From assembly GCA_932294295.1 (NCBI GenBank), contig OW028578.1:36371685-36435684 (forward strand): a DNA stretch of 64,000 nt. Reading direction: 5' to 3'. The stretch comes from Alitta virens (taxonomy: Eukaryota; Annelida; Polychaeta; Phyllodocida; Nereididae). Below the pieces are notes generated by a model, which saw only the letters and a list, made by a program, of their open reading frames with translations, was not told the origin of the DNA and searched no databases. Shown one piece after another: positions 1 to 11,010 of the stretch (position 1 is the first letter of the stretch; each line of letters begins with the position of its first letter). The position numbers were made by a program, and so were the translations under genes.

Positions 1-1052
1 CCAGTGTTCTAACACTACGGCAGTCATCTAATGATTCTCTATTGCACTTTATTGCAATAGGCAAATTTCAATGTTGCCGAGTGTAACATTATGACCGAAA
101 TCTTGAAGACCACTAATATAGTAATATACACCAATATATTTAACTTCATCGTCAAAAAAACAATATAATTAGAACGCCCCATCAAAGAATGTGGCTTAGT
201 ATCGACAATTGCGGCTACACAGAGCTTACTACATAAATTTTTGACAACGTTTATTCAATGGACGACTGTATGAAAAACTGTAATAATTTAAATGCGGATA
301 CAAGGTTTGAGGTAGATTTTGACTCTGTTGCAAGCAGTTTCTGACTTAATAAGTATAAAAGCCCCATTCAGGATGCGTGTAATGTTCACAGTTTTTGTGT
401 TGAATGTTAGAGTGCTTCCTAGCATTGTATTGCTACTCATTCTGAAGTCATGAAACATCTCTGCCTAAATTATGAAGTCTAATAATCAGTATACATGTAT
501 AATCTAGTAAATTAAGGCAAGTCTTTCCATTTTTTGTATCATATAGTATATTAGTATTGCACATTTTTGCTGTATTATTGTGTTATTGGTAGTTTTTGTG
601 TAGAAGTCAGCCCAGAGATGCTATATCTTGTAAGTAGCTGTTCTTGTGACAATGTTTCCAATATTTATATTATAAACATTTTACATTGTGATTATTTATC
701 CGATAGGTCGAATATACATATTTCATAGGTGATTTTGTTATTTCAGATTCACTTAATTGACAGATGTCTATTCGAGTGAAATAAAAGTATCAGTTCTACA
801 AGAAGTTTATCTCCAATTATTCAACCTATATACACAAACGCCAACAGTCCATGGTGAAGTAAGGTGATATTTACTCTTCCACAGGTCCATTGAAGGATGA
901 CATAGTTCCCCCAATATAAGATAACATGTCAGATCTTCAATTAATATCAATTACCAAGCATAATATATTATGCTGTTTCTGTGATTCTAGATCATTAGAT
1001 TACAATAACAATTTAACAAGCAAAACTCGTTTCTGTGATTATATATGCTGAA

Positions 1053-1055
<3 letters not shown>
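1..1055. repeat. Outer part of left arm of large inverted duplication
   Basis: No gene is visible here. The segment reads as the reverse complement of 42575-44165. The first bases (ccagtgttctaacact) reappear inverted at about 44150-44165, the stretch around 600-650 reappears inverted at 43065-43120, and 830-900 reappears inverted at 42755-42840. Divergence is moderate, with small indels. It is the outer end of a duplication whose inner part carries receptor copies A and D. Confidence 0.8.

Positions 1056-1134
<79 letters not shown>
1056..1134. repeat. (GT)n microsatellite
   Basis: About 40 uninterrupted GT units directly abut the 3' tail of the minus-strand SINE at 1135. On the SINE's own strand this is a (CA)n tail, as in the copy at 36797-36961. 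The tract also marks where the right arm of the inverted duplication is interrupted. Confidence 0.95.
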
Positions 1135-1137
<3 letters not shown>

Positions 1138-1286
1138 ATTAGGACTTTACGTCCTGTATTTCTGCACCAGTTGGGCTAATTAGGACAGGAACCATGGCAA
1201 TGAGACGAAGGATGATACAGCCATCCAACTTGGGCTCGACCGAGAATCAAACCCAGGACCCAGCGGTTGAAAGTCCAGAGCGCTGT
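1135..1286 (-). mobile_element. tRNA-derived SINE, 5'-truncated
   Basis: Read on the minus strand this matches the SINE at 61524-61700 from the middle of the tRNA-like head through the body (the CCATGGTTCCTG and CTAATTAGCCCAAC segments) to a CA-rich tail. The A box is missing. The same truncated copy with the same flank (a short ...ATACTTCATAC... stretch) is at 36797-36961, so the insertion predates the inverted duplication. Confidence 0.85.
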
Positions 1287-2247
1287 ATGAAGTATAAAAA
1301 GAATATACACGGCAGACCTATTGCATTGTAAATCATTAAGTCCGCCAATTGAATATTATGCCTAGTCTTTTTTCTTCTTTTTTTTTCAGGAAAATTGTGA
1401 TTAACACATTTTAAGTAGCTTCCAGGGATGGTAACATTTAACAGAATAAACATCTGTTAATGTGATAATTCATGGCATTCAATAAATACATGAATATGTG
1501 ATTTGTTCATATTAAAATATCAAATGGCTGTTTATTAATTTCATACTGCAGACTGAAATATGATGGAGTTTATCTGATACACAAATAGAGTCATTAAGTT
1601 TCCTCATAAGAGGTGTACAATTAAGATATCTATGAATTATTCCAATTTTGACCGTATTATATTTCCAATAACTACCACAATCTGGTAATGTTATTGTAAT
1701 TTCATGTTTGACCTGTACATTTTCTTCTCAGATTTCTTCAATTATGCTGTAAGTGATGTTCTTGTAGTGCAATAATTTCTTTAATTTGGCAATATGCCCT
1801 CATTATGTTCTACCAATTCCCATATTATTTCAGACACTGGTCTCCTTCTCACATATTTAAGTCATTCGCTCTTTATTTTAATTCTTTCTAGTTTTCACGG
1901 GATTTTGAACTCTCCCAGTGCTAGTTAACATCCTTGATATAACTATTTTGTTGTTGGGACCAAGACAGGTGATGTTATCATTTACTTAATTTTAGTATTC
2001 ATTGACAAATTATTAAATGGTGAAAGTCTCAGAAGGAAAGCTTGTTTGCTGTACCATTTAAAATCATGTTTTAGAATTGGTTTCTTATTCTTTCTTTGAA
2101 GACATCTGTTTTATATAATATCATGAAAGAAATCATTCAATTCCGAGTTATTTATACTGTGACCTAATCTTTAGTGGAGTTCAGTGGCTCAAACATAAGA
2201 GTTAAGCACTTTGAATGATGTAAGTTTCAGCTGATTATATATTACAG
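1287..2247. other. Non-coding left-arm sequence upstream of receptor A
   Basis: No convincing exon is visible. The stretch pairs in inverted orientation with about 35874-36795, for example the ATCTGATACACAA region near 1575 with its complement near 36520. The promoter and any 5' untranslated exon of receptor A should lie here or further left, because the coding exon at 2248 is preceded by a splice acceptor. Confidence 0.6.
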
Positions 2248-2352
2248 GAAATTCATTGACCAGAGTCCAGGAGATTATGTTGATGTTTAAAAGAACAGCC
2301 TTCATCAGGATATTGATGATTATCCATTCCATTCAGCAGATTTATCATGAAG
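2248..2352 (+). CDS. Receptor copy A, exon 1 (signal peptide exon)
   Basis: The exon is bounded by an acceptor (attacag, AG at 2246-2247) and a donor (G|GTAGGA at 2353). An ATG at 2277 opens 25 codons plus one base. They encode a basic then hydrophobic start (MLMFKRTAFIRILMIIHSIQ) that looks like a signal peptide or anchor. The exon ends in phase 1 and joins in frame to the exon at 5309. The same exon with the same splice sites occurs inverted in copy D at 35769-35873, which supports it as real. The acceptor in front of the ATG implies an upstream 5' untranslated exon that I could not place. The host gene is frameshifted in exon 2. Confidence 0.7.
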
Positions 2353-2889
2353 GTAGGATAGCAATAAAGCTGCCATCCAAATGGAAATATTCATATAGTT
2401 GTACATTTTTACTAGTTTAGGCAATAATATAGTTGTGGTAGCTTGAAAGATAAATTTTACAGTATTGTGTCTTATGTTTAAGAGTTAAATTCTGTGATAT
2501 CTGAACTGGTTCTAGCATACCACAAAGACTTGTTTTCAAGGCAACAGAAAAAAGGTTTTAGTTTATCAGAATGAACAGATATTTTACATATTTATGTATA
2601 TTACCTGAATTTTTCTCAGTGCAAACATCATCTGTGTATGTTAATCATAACTGCCTATATAAAAAAAAAGTCAGAGCTTTGTGAACACCCCCATTCATTA
2701 TCATCAATTTTATCTGAAGTTTTATATCCTTTCATACGATTTTAAAAATCAAATTTCCATTTGTTACAGCTTAATGGTGAAGTGCCATCGTACATATTTC
2801 TATATACAGATGTGCGCTATATAAATTTTAATAAACTCAACTATGTAAAAAAGTTAGGGATTTTTATCTTTCAAGATACTGTAAATTCC

Positions 2890-4117
2890 CAATACCCACA
2901 GCTCGCAGGTGCAGGTCAGGCCCTTCTGGGCTGCAGAGTGTTTTCCAAAGTGTTTTCCAGATCAGGCCCTCCTGGGCTGCAGAGGTTTTCCATGTTAGGC
3001 CCTTCTGTGCTGCAGAGTGTTTTCCAGGTCAGAATGGACTGCAGAGTGTTTTCCAGGTCAGGCCCTCTTTGGCTGCATGATGTTTTCCAGATCAGGACCT
3101 TCTCGGTGACAGAGTGTTTTACAAGGTCCTCTGTGCTGGAGAGTGTTTTCCTGGCCCGGACCTTCTTGGCTGAGGCGTGTTTTCCATGTTAGGCCCTTCT
3201 TGGCCACATAGTGTTTTCCAGATAAGTCCCTTATGGACTGCAAAGTGTTTTCCTGCCCAGGCCCAGTCAGGCCCTCCTGTGCTGCAGTGTGTTTTCCCGT
3301 CAGGCCCTCCCAGGCTGGAGATTGTTTTCCATGCCAGGTCCTTCTAGGCTGCATAATGTTTTCCTGGCCAGGCCCAGTTCAGGCCCTCCTGTGCTGCAGT
3401 GTGTTTTCTATGCCAGTCCCTTCTGGGCTGCAGAGTGTTTTCCAGTCAGGTCCGTCTCTCCTAGTCTGCAGAGTGTTTTTCAGATCAGGACATTCTAGGC
3501 TGCCGAGTGCTTTCCAGATCAGGACCTTCGGGGTTGCAGAGTGTTTTCCAGATCAGGCCCTTCTGGGTTGCGCAAAGTGATTTCCATATCATAACCATCT
3601 GGGCTGCAGAGTGTTTTCCAGGTCAGGCCCTCCTTGGCTGCATAATGTTTTCCAGATCAGGACCTTCTCGGTGACAGAGTGTTTTACAAGGTCCTCTGTG
3701 CTGGAGAGTGTTTTCCTGGCCAGGCCCAGGTCAGGCCCTCCTGTACTGTAGTGTGTTTTCCAGGTCAGGACCTTCTTGGCTGCGGAGTTTTTTCCAGGTC
3801 AGGCCCTTCCCGGCTGGAGATTATTTTCCATGTCAGGCCCTTCTTGGCTGCAGAGCATTTCCCAGATAAGGACCTTCTGGGTTGTGGAGTGTTTCCCAGG
3901 TCTGGCCCTCCTGGGCTGGAGAGTGTTTTTCATGTCAGGCCCTTCTTGGATGCAGAGTGTTTTCCAGGTCAGGCCCTCCTGGGCTGGAGAGTGTTTTCCA
4001 GATCAGGACCTTCTTGGCTGTGGAGTGTTTTCCAGGTCTGGCCCTGCTAGGCTGGAAAGTGTTTTCCATGTCAGGCCCTTCTGGGCTGCAGAGTGATTTC
4101 CAGTGTTTGGTGGAGTG
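2890..4117. repeat. Minisatellite, 34-35 bp unit, in receptor A intron (block 1)
   Basis: Dozens of imperfect copies of a unit of the form GGGCTGCAGAGTGTTTTCCA followed by GGTCAGGCCCTTCT. Because the unit is not a multiple of three and lacks stops, several overlapping open frames run through it. They are by-products of the repeat. The array is GC-rich against an AT-rich background and starts directly downstream of a region shared with the copy D intron. Confidence 0.95.
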
Positions 4118-4413
4118 GGTAATCTAAACTCTTATTATATTCTGTGTCATTCGATACTTAATTTGCAGCTGATGCCTGTATGCGAATGGTAGAGATTACA
4201 GTCAATTAGCCCAACACCTGTTTGCACTATACTCAAGCCTAATTCAGATCTGTTTAACCTTTGTTGGACAATAATCAATTTACTAGGACAATTTAACACT
4301 ATTTTTTGCCATGAATTCTTAAATGTTTTCTTTCCTCAATTTCAGAAAATATAATTTCTAACATGTATAATGAGGATAATTGGTTTACAGTCAGAGATCA
4401 TTCTTCATTACGA
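4118..4413 (+). pseudogene. Duplicated splice acceptor and start of receptor exon 2 (decoy exon)
   Basis: The block 4118-4413 is almost identical to 5081-5376 at an offset of 963 bp. It holds the intron end, the acceptor (ctcaatttcag) and the first 68 bases of receptor exon 2, including an ATG at 4363. At 4414 homology to the exon stops and minisatellite resumes. Splicing into this acceptor would put exon 1 in frame with about 23 receptor residues followed by repeat-encoded sequence to a stop at 4680. It is best read as a by-product of tandem duplication of the minisatellite with the exon edge. Confidence 0.85.
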
Positions 4414-5080
4414 TCAGGACCTTCTAGGCTGCCGAGTGATTCCAGGTCAGGACCTTCGGGGTTGCAGAGTGTTTTCCAGATCAGGCCCTTCTGGGTTGCG
4501 CAAAGTGATTTCCATATCATAACCAACTGGGCTGCAGAGTGTTTTCCAGGTCAGGCCCTCCTTGGCTGCATAATGTTTTTCCAGATCAGGACCTTCTCGG
4601 TGACAGAGTGTTTTACAAGGTCCTCTGTGCTGGAGAGTGTTTTCCTGGCCAGGCCCAGGTCAGGCCCTCCTGTGCTGTAGTGTGTTTTCCAGGTCAGGAC
4701 TTTCTTGGCTGCGGAGTGTTTTCCAGGTCAGGCCCTTCCCGGCTGGAGATTGTTTTCCATGTCAGGCCCTTCTTGGCTGCAGAGCATTTCCCAGATAAGG
4801 ACCTTCTGGGTTGTGGAGTGTTTCCCAGGTCTGGCCCTCCTGGGCTGGAGAGTGTTTTTCATGTCAGGCCCTTCTTGGATGCAGAGTGTTTTCCAGGTCA
4901 GGCCATCCTGGTCTGGAGGGTGTTTTTCAGGTCAGGCCCTCCTGGGCTGGAGAGTGTTTTCCAGATCAGGACCTTCTTGGCTGTGGAGTGTTTTCCAGGT
5001 CTGGCCCTGCTAGGCTGGAAAGTGTTTTCCATGTCAGGCCCTTCTGGGCTGCAGAGTGATTTCCAGTGTTTGGTGGAGTG
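4414..5080. repeat. Minisatellite, 34-35 bp unit, in receptor A intron (block 2)
   Basis: This is a tandem copy of the 3' part of block 1. Positions 4529 onward match 3601 onward, and the offset grows from 928 to 963, meaning one extra repeat unit was gained. It ends where unique intron sequence resumes at 5081, 228 bases before exon 2 of receptor A. Confidence 0.9.
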
Positions 5081-5308
5081 GGTAATCTAAACTCTTATTA
5101 TATTCTGTGTCATTCGATACTTAATTTGCAGCTGATGCCTGTATGCGAATGGTAGAGATTACAGTCAATTAACCCAACACCTGTTTGCACTATACTCAAG
5201 CCTAATTCAGATCTGTTTAACCTTTGTTGGACAATAATCAATTTACTAGGACAATTTAACACTATTTTTTGTCATGAATTCTTAAATGTTTTCTTTCCTC
5301 AATTTCAG

Positions 5309-7946
5309 AAAATATAATTTCTAACATGTATAATGAGGATAACTGGTTTACAGTCAGAGATCCTTCTTCATTACGAGCCATGGCATCATCAAGGTTTAAT
5401 ATAACATGGTCATATTTTAAATATATCAGCTGTCATGGAATATGTCGATATAGTTCTTATCCAAAAGTGAAGTATTGCAGCTGTGATAAGAAATGCATAG
5501 AATTTGGTGACTGCTGTTATGATTTTTCAATGTATTGTTTCAAGAAATTAAATCTTTACAAACGTATGAAAAAGGGTGCTGGCAACTTTCAGGTGCAAAA
5601 AAGAAACCATGTTCCTCTTAATCTGGCTGATTTCATAGTGCAATTTTCCCTTGAAACGTGTCTTTTGCACAGTAATTTTGAACTTGATGCCACTGAAGAA
5701 TGCTTACCGGTTGCATGGGATAGATATGCTAAAGTTACAAATTGTATCCACCACATTAATAATATTACAGCTCAAAACAATGTACATTGCACTAAAGATA
5801 TAAAGAATTTAGCAGTTCATATTGAAAATGACAATATTTCAATATTTTGTAATAACCAATGTGCATTGAACAATGGTATACGTCCAGAATTTCTTTATCC
5901 GGTAGCGTTAAGTTTCAGGTGTCCCATGATAGCAGATATTATCATTACAAGTGTTGTACACAATGAAAAAGCGAACCAATTCTTGTCATTGTTGAACAAA
6001 TACTGCGTAGTTGGTAAGTGCACTGTCGATGATACTTCAGGAAAGGAAATGTCTGATAATGTCTTCAGGAAGCAATTCTGCTTGCCAGGAATGCCCAGAT
6101 CTGTTCCTGGGTCTGCTGTTTCTGATATGAGCAAAAGAGAGGTAATTTTGAAAACAATGTGTAATTTATACTCATCCTTGGTTATGGTTGGCAACAAGAT
6201 ATTCAAGAATGTGTTTTGCGCAGAACTTGAAATGGGTGAACTCATTCATATGAGGCAGTGGAGATACTGCATGCCAGAAAAGGAGCATTCAGACGGATTG
6301 TCATACTATACAACATTCAACATTTTGATGGACCTTCATGGCAATCCAATTGCAAAGCCTATGAAAAATAAACATGAAAACAAAACTAAAATTCTCTGTC
6401 AATCACACCAAGTTTTACTGAAGTCACAATGTTTCACAATATGTAACCATGATAGTGGTGAAAAGGAGAATAGTACTTTGCATAATAAGTGGGCCAATAT
6501 ATCAAATCATGGAACTGTTGTAATAGAAGTCACCCCACACCCCAAGAGAGTTCAAGAAGCATTACAACATCTGAAGTGGCAAATGGAGGAATTTTGGTGT
6601 GTTGATCCTCCGTCATTCGCGCTTAATGAATCCAAAATATCATGTTTGATATCAGATGCTCTAAGCCTGTCTCATCAATCTTTGTTTGCATTTCTGAATA
6701 TAATTGAAGCATATTCACCCTATGGATATGGAGAAATTGCTTTCATATTTGTTGACAAGTATGAATTTCGCAATCAGTGCATTACAAATCACGGAAATGT
6801 ACATCACATTCCTGTTACGTGGAATAGTATTGCACCAAAGGTGTTCGAAGATAAATTCAATGGGTACTATTTTTACCCTGAAAAAGTAAACTGGAAGATT
6901 TCTGGAAGGATGGATCGCAAACCTGTTGGTGAGTTTGTAACTTGTTATCTTGATATTCAGCTGTGTAACAAGTCTGTTGTGCCATTTAGTGGTTATTCCA
7001 CTGTCAATGATTCAATTTTTGTTCACAAAATTAGAAAGATAGTAAAACCTTCACAGTATGCCATCTTACCTGATGGGCGAGCTATTATATGTTCTCATAA
7101 TGCAGTACCAGTTATAACACCATTGAGTGTGTTAACTGTAATTGGATCTGCTCTTTCAGTATCTTCTCTTGTCACAACACTCACCATTTATTTGTGTAAA
7201 AGAAATCTTAGGACAATTCCGGGAAAGATGATGATGAATTATGTCACAGCACTTACAGTGGCTCAAGTTCTTCTTCAAAGTAATGATGACTTCACTTTCC
7301 ATCCTCACATATGCAAAGCAGTAGCTGTCATGCAACATTACTTTTGGTTATCCACCTTCACCTGGCTTAACACTATGTCATATCGAATGTCAAAAACATT
7401 CACTGATTTAACATTTTATCAGAGCTGCAAATACAAAAATAAATTTTTCGGTTACTTGGCATATGCATGGCTGAGCCCTTTAGTTGTCATTGTTCCATGC
7501 TTATGCTGTGATTTGTTTGAAACAAACTGGTTTCTGTATGGAGACACTGATCATTGCTGGATATCGAATGTACAAAAATACATATTACTATACACTTTTG
7601 CTGCTCCGGTGGTTTCCTCGTAATGATAAACACAGTCTTTTTAGTTCGATGTGCTATTTCATTATGTATGACTTTCAGAGACATCAACCAAGGTTATCAT
7701 GTGAATCAACGTCAGATTTTCCGCACATACTGCTGTCTCTTTATGTTCTCAGGAGTAACATGGCTTCTTGGATTGCTTCCTGCTATTACAGGATTAGCCA
7801 TATTTTGGTATCCTTTTGTTATCACTAACATATTTCAAGGGGTTTTCATTTTTTTCATCTTTGGCTTGCCAAACTTAAGATGCCGGAATACTCCTGAGGC
7901 TTTCTCTCAGAAAAGACGCCATGTGTCTGCGCTGCAGAGATTTTAA
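5309..7946 (+). pseudogene. Receptor copy A, exon 2: SMB-domain Methuselah-like 7TM receptor, frameshifted
   Basis: One long exon after a ctcaatttcag acceptor. Numbered from the ATG at 5326, residues 36-71 form a somatomedin-B domain with the eight-cysteine pattern C36, C40, C51, C53, C57, C63, C64, C71. A cysteine-rich ectodomain follows to about residue 595. A Methuselah/secretin-like 7TM core then starts near residue 600, with the PGKMMMNY motif after TM1 and a CKA...HYFWLSTFTWLN TM3. The family senses extracellular ligands at the plasma membrane; the ligand is unknown. Compared with copy D, one T is missing near 7612 (GGTGGTTTCC against GGTTGTTTTCC). Translation therefore runs to a stop at 7623 inside TM5, while the homologous remainder lies in another frame (about 7615-7946). 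This is either a pseudogene, a null allele or a sequencing error. Copy D is its near-identical inverted duplicate. Confidence 0.9.
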
Positions 7947-8047
7947 AACACAATTTTTACCAACAGATTAATGCTCCATGGTGGACTACATGGATTAGGG
8001 CTTTTACCAGGAATCTATGTAATTTTCCTTTGTAAACATCTTGGCTC

Positions 8048-8103
8048 AATAAATAGAATGACCAATTACTGTGCTTTTCATATTTAACTAAACAGTGAAT
8101 AAA
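8048..8103 (+). terminator. Polyadenylation signals of receptor A
   Basis: Two AATAAA hexamers lie at 8048-8053 and about 8098-8103, 100-160 bases after the receptor stop. The corresponding signal for copy D (TTTATT on +) is near 31692. No cleavage site can be proven from sequence alone. Confidence 0.55.
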
Positions 8104-8610
8104 GATTGTCTTAGATATTGGCAAATTTGATTTTGTGTTGCTTATTACTGCACAAAAACCTGTTGATCGAGATGTCTTCTATGGTTAATAGGAACATTAT
8201 AATGTTGTGAATTTAGTTATGCCTTATCACACAAACAAAATTTTAAGTTGCTGAATTCCTTGTTTCCCCACTGCGCCTGTTGCACAGTGGCTGTGGGACA
8301 AGTCCTATCGCATTTAATTTAAATGTATTTACTCTGAAATTTTTACTACTACCTCTGTGCAGCTCTTTGCTATGTAGAGCCCTAGCAGAGCCTTGTCGAT
8401 TTGCCAAGAAAAGGTCCATTATATAATTTGATGATCTGATTTGAGAAATGACTCTTTACCATGTTTCGCTGCTGAAGATACTGAATCCTTGATATTGTTA
8501 TAATTAAATTACATTTTTGCATCTATACCTCTGATAGTCTATGAAAGAATAAATATATATACATATATTATATGGCCAATGGATTCAGTCTCAGTCTCTC
8601 AGTCTCTTAA
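8104..8610. other. Receptor A 3' flank shared with copy D
   Basis: This 3' flank has no gene. It pairs in inverted orientation with about 31200-31680, for example the AGCAGAGCCTTGTCGATTTG region near 8385 with its complement near 31380. The inverted duplication ends near 8600, where a transposon-like segment starts. Confidence 0.7.
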
Positions 8611-9185
8611 GCCCCATTTACACTATTATGAGTAAGAGAGCCGAACAACAACAAACATCTAAGACAAACTACATATATAAATTATTTTGATGATTATTCA
8701 CGGGGCATCTGTCGAATACTTGGATGGCATCCATAGAATGATCGCCGAGTGGTCCACACGCAAGGAGGAGAGGATTACGGATGGGCACGGATGGGCACGG
8801 TGACAGCGCAGACGGGAAGTATACATGAGTAAACAGCCTCCCCTGCATTCCCGTAAGTGAGCTTCAGTGGCCGCTAATGGCCATGCGCTGTAGATCACTC
8901 GCTAAAATCTCACCAACCACTCTCCGAGTGACTTCCATGTGATTCCCGTGAAAAAAGCAAGCTATTTCACTCGTGGAACCTCTGCCAAATTCTAAGACAT
9001 GCTTAAAATTTTCTGTGATCTCCACAGATTTTCACGAGTGATCTGGAGGTCCTATTACCATTCTACGGATCAGCAGGAGTATCTGTACATTTTTTGGCAA
9101 GTATGAACAAGGATAAGCAGAGTAAAAAAAAAATGTTCACGCTAACTTGCAATCTCCACTCGTGACAGTGTGGATGCCTGATTAT
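8611..9185. mobile_element. Non-autonomous inverted-repeat element
   Basis: Begins GCCCCATTTACACTATTATG and ends with an imperfect complement (CGTGACAGTGTGGATGCC) near 9163-9180. No transposase is visible. The interior carries short motifs such as GGCATCCATAGAATGATCGCC that recur, diverged, at 59041-59300, so this is a dispersed family. The superfamily is undetermined because I could not assign a target duplication. Confidence 0.5.
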
Positions 9186-9855
9186 TAGTCTCTCAGTCTT
9201 ACATCTTTCCCCCAAAGTATAGGTCGAAATGATTCCTTGACTCTGAATTAACATTCTGGATTTTGTCTTCAAGAATCTTGCAATAGCGACATAAGGACGT
9301 CACCACAAGAAGTCAATGAGTCTTAGAAATGAGTCCAGTTTGGGCTGTAGATATTTAAGTTGTCATAACATGACATGTTCTCAGGCATAACATGGCTTCT
9401 TGGCATTCCTGGCAAGCAGAATTGCTTCCTGGGGACATGGTCTGCTGTGTATATTTGTTTGATATCTAATAATACAATTATTCCTTTATTTAGATGATAA
9501 TGCTGAAAATAATCAGTGCTATCCTGATATGCATTTACCTTATATGCCAAAGACATGAACTTCAGCCAATACTAGGTTCTTCCATGTCACATCCAAACGT
9601 TAATTTTTCTCGTTTAATGTTATGACAAATAACACACAGTCGAGGAGAATGGGCCCAAACTGGACTCATTTCTAAGACTCATTGACTTCTTGTGGTGACG
9701 TTCTTATGTCCGCAGTGCAAGATTTCTTGAAGACAAAATGTTAATTCAGAGTCTGGGAATCATTTCGACCTATACTTCGGGGAAAGATGTAAGTCTAAGA
9801 GACTAAGAAATAGGGCATTAACACTTTCGAGTGGAGATGGCAAGTGAGCATGGAT
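9135..9855. repeat. Long inverted repeat with receptor-derived centre
   Basis: Arms of about 200 bp (9135-9345 and 9650-9855) are imperfect reverse complements. For example GTCACCACAAGAAGTCAATG at about 9300 faces CATTGACTTCTTGTGGTGAC at about 9690. The roughly 300-bp centre holds two receptor scraps in opposite orientation: a TM6 piece near 9378-9402 on + and an ectodomain piece near 9400-9440 on -. Sequence following these scraps (to about 9710) is also found at 30875-31195 next to receptor remnant C. Confidence 0.75.
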
Positions 9856-9954
9856 GGGTGGGGCTTATAGTCTGCAATCAGTCTGGTGGATACATTTAGC
9901 TTTCAACTGACTTCACACAGTACCTTTGGTTGACAGCCTCTGTTCTCTCTGCAA

Positions 9955-10125
9955 CTTTCTAAACTCCATGGGGAGCAGACAGTTGTCACATCATGCTGCA
10001 CTATCATTCAGACTATGGCCAACCTTCCCATTTACACCTGGATGGAGTGAAGCAGTGGTTAAAGGAGGATCTGCTCAGTTCCCCCATGTCGAGTCAAATG
10101 CTCTATCCACTAGGCCAAGACACCC
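9955..10125 (-). mobile_element. Second tRNA-derived SINE family, degenerate
   Basis: On the minus strand it begins GTGTCTTGGCCTAGTGGATA, with an A box matching TGGCCTAGTGG at 10107-10117 on +. A degenerate B-box region and a body containing CACTCCATCCAGGTGTAAAT follow. It differs from the family at 61524. The tRNA cloverleaf is disrupted, so it is not a functional tRNA gene. Confidence 0.5.
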
Positions 10126-11010
10126 ACTGAATGGCTCATTACATATGTATGACATCACCTCAAGAACTCATTTAGGCATGGCGCAGAAGCAAGGATGCTG
10201 CAGCCCAGCATCACTGCTTACCTGTTGTTTACTGCAAACTGGAATATTCTAATGGAACGTCACACTCACATGAGAGGTCACTTTGGTATGTCCAAAACTT
10301 TAAAGAAGAGTCTTACTCAAAATTAGCCGTTAATTAACAGTCAAGTATCCAAAGTTTGAACAATAAAAGGCAGTTTGCAAGGTAATTCCAACACATTGAT
10401 CAATAAAGAATAAATCACATTAATGTAAACATGCAAAAAACTATCACAATGATGTTCTTATATCAAGGGTAGCTGGCACCTCTAACAAAGCATGTGAAAT
10501 AAAAGGTGTCGGTTTCTGTTTTCAGCGCATTAAGTTATCATGTTTGAGATTTTATTTCTGTGAAATGATTTCATCATTGCATTTAAATGGAGACACCTTT
10601 GATGCAATATTAGATATCAAGAATGGGTAAGAGCATCAGAATGCAACATAAAAGATTACATCCGCTGATACTGAATTGTTCCTTTGTTGTGCATAGAAAT
10701 ATCTAAGAAGTGCTCTTTTGGTGCTGTCGTGAGGTTTTGTAGTGAATAACACTTTAGCATTTTAAACATATGCCAATCCTGAATTATGAAGCATTTCTTG
10801 GTGAATGTTACACCTGGTTACATGCAATTATGCTGGTGTTCAAAAGTACAACTTTGGTCAGGATCCTTATAATGTTCCAGTCCATTCAACCAACATATTC
10901 AGATGGTAAGTACTGCTGTATATTCCTAATTAGAACCTGGGGCCTCTGTTTTTAACCCTCAGCAAACAAAGTTCAAAGAGGGTTATTGCTATCACTTGCA
11001 AAAATTCAAT
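10126..11010. other. Intergenic, no gene seen
   Basis: AT-rich sequence without splice-supported exons, repeats of note or recognisable transposon domains. Short open frames here have no recognisable features. Confidence 0.5.

Noticed and set aside
1056..1134. CRISPR-like or regulatory array
   Set aside because: Plain GT microsatellite at a SINE tail in a eukaryotic genome; no CRISPR arrays were seen anywhere in the window.
2761..5090. Several overlapping open frames of 69-183 codons rich in CVF, GPS and FPG-type motifs
   Set aside because: They lie in the 34-35 bp minisatellite, are open in several frames on both strands, and their repeat period is not a multiple of three. They are by-products of the repeat.
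7600..7640. Programmed ribosomal frameshift in receptor A
   Set aside because: There is no slippery heptamer with a downstream structure, and copy D reads through without a shift; a simple deletion explains it.
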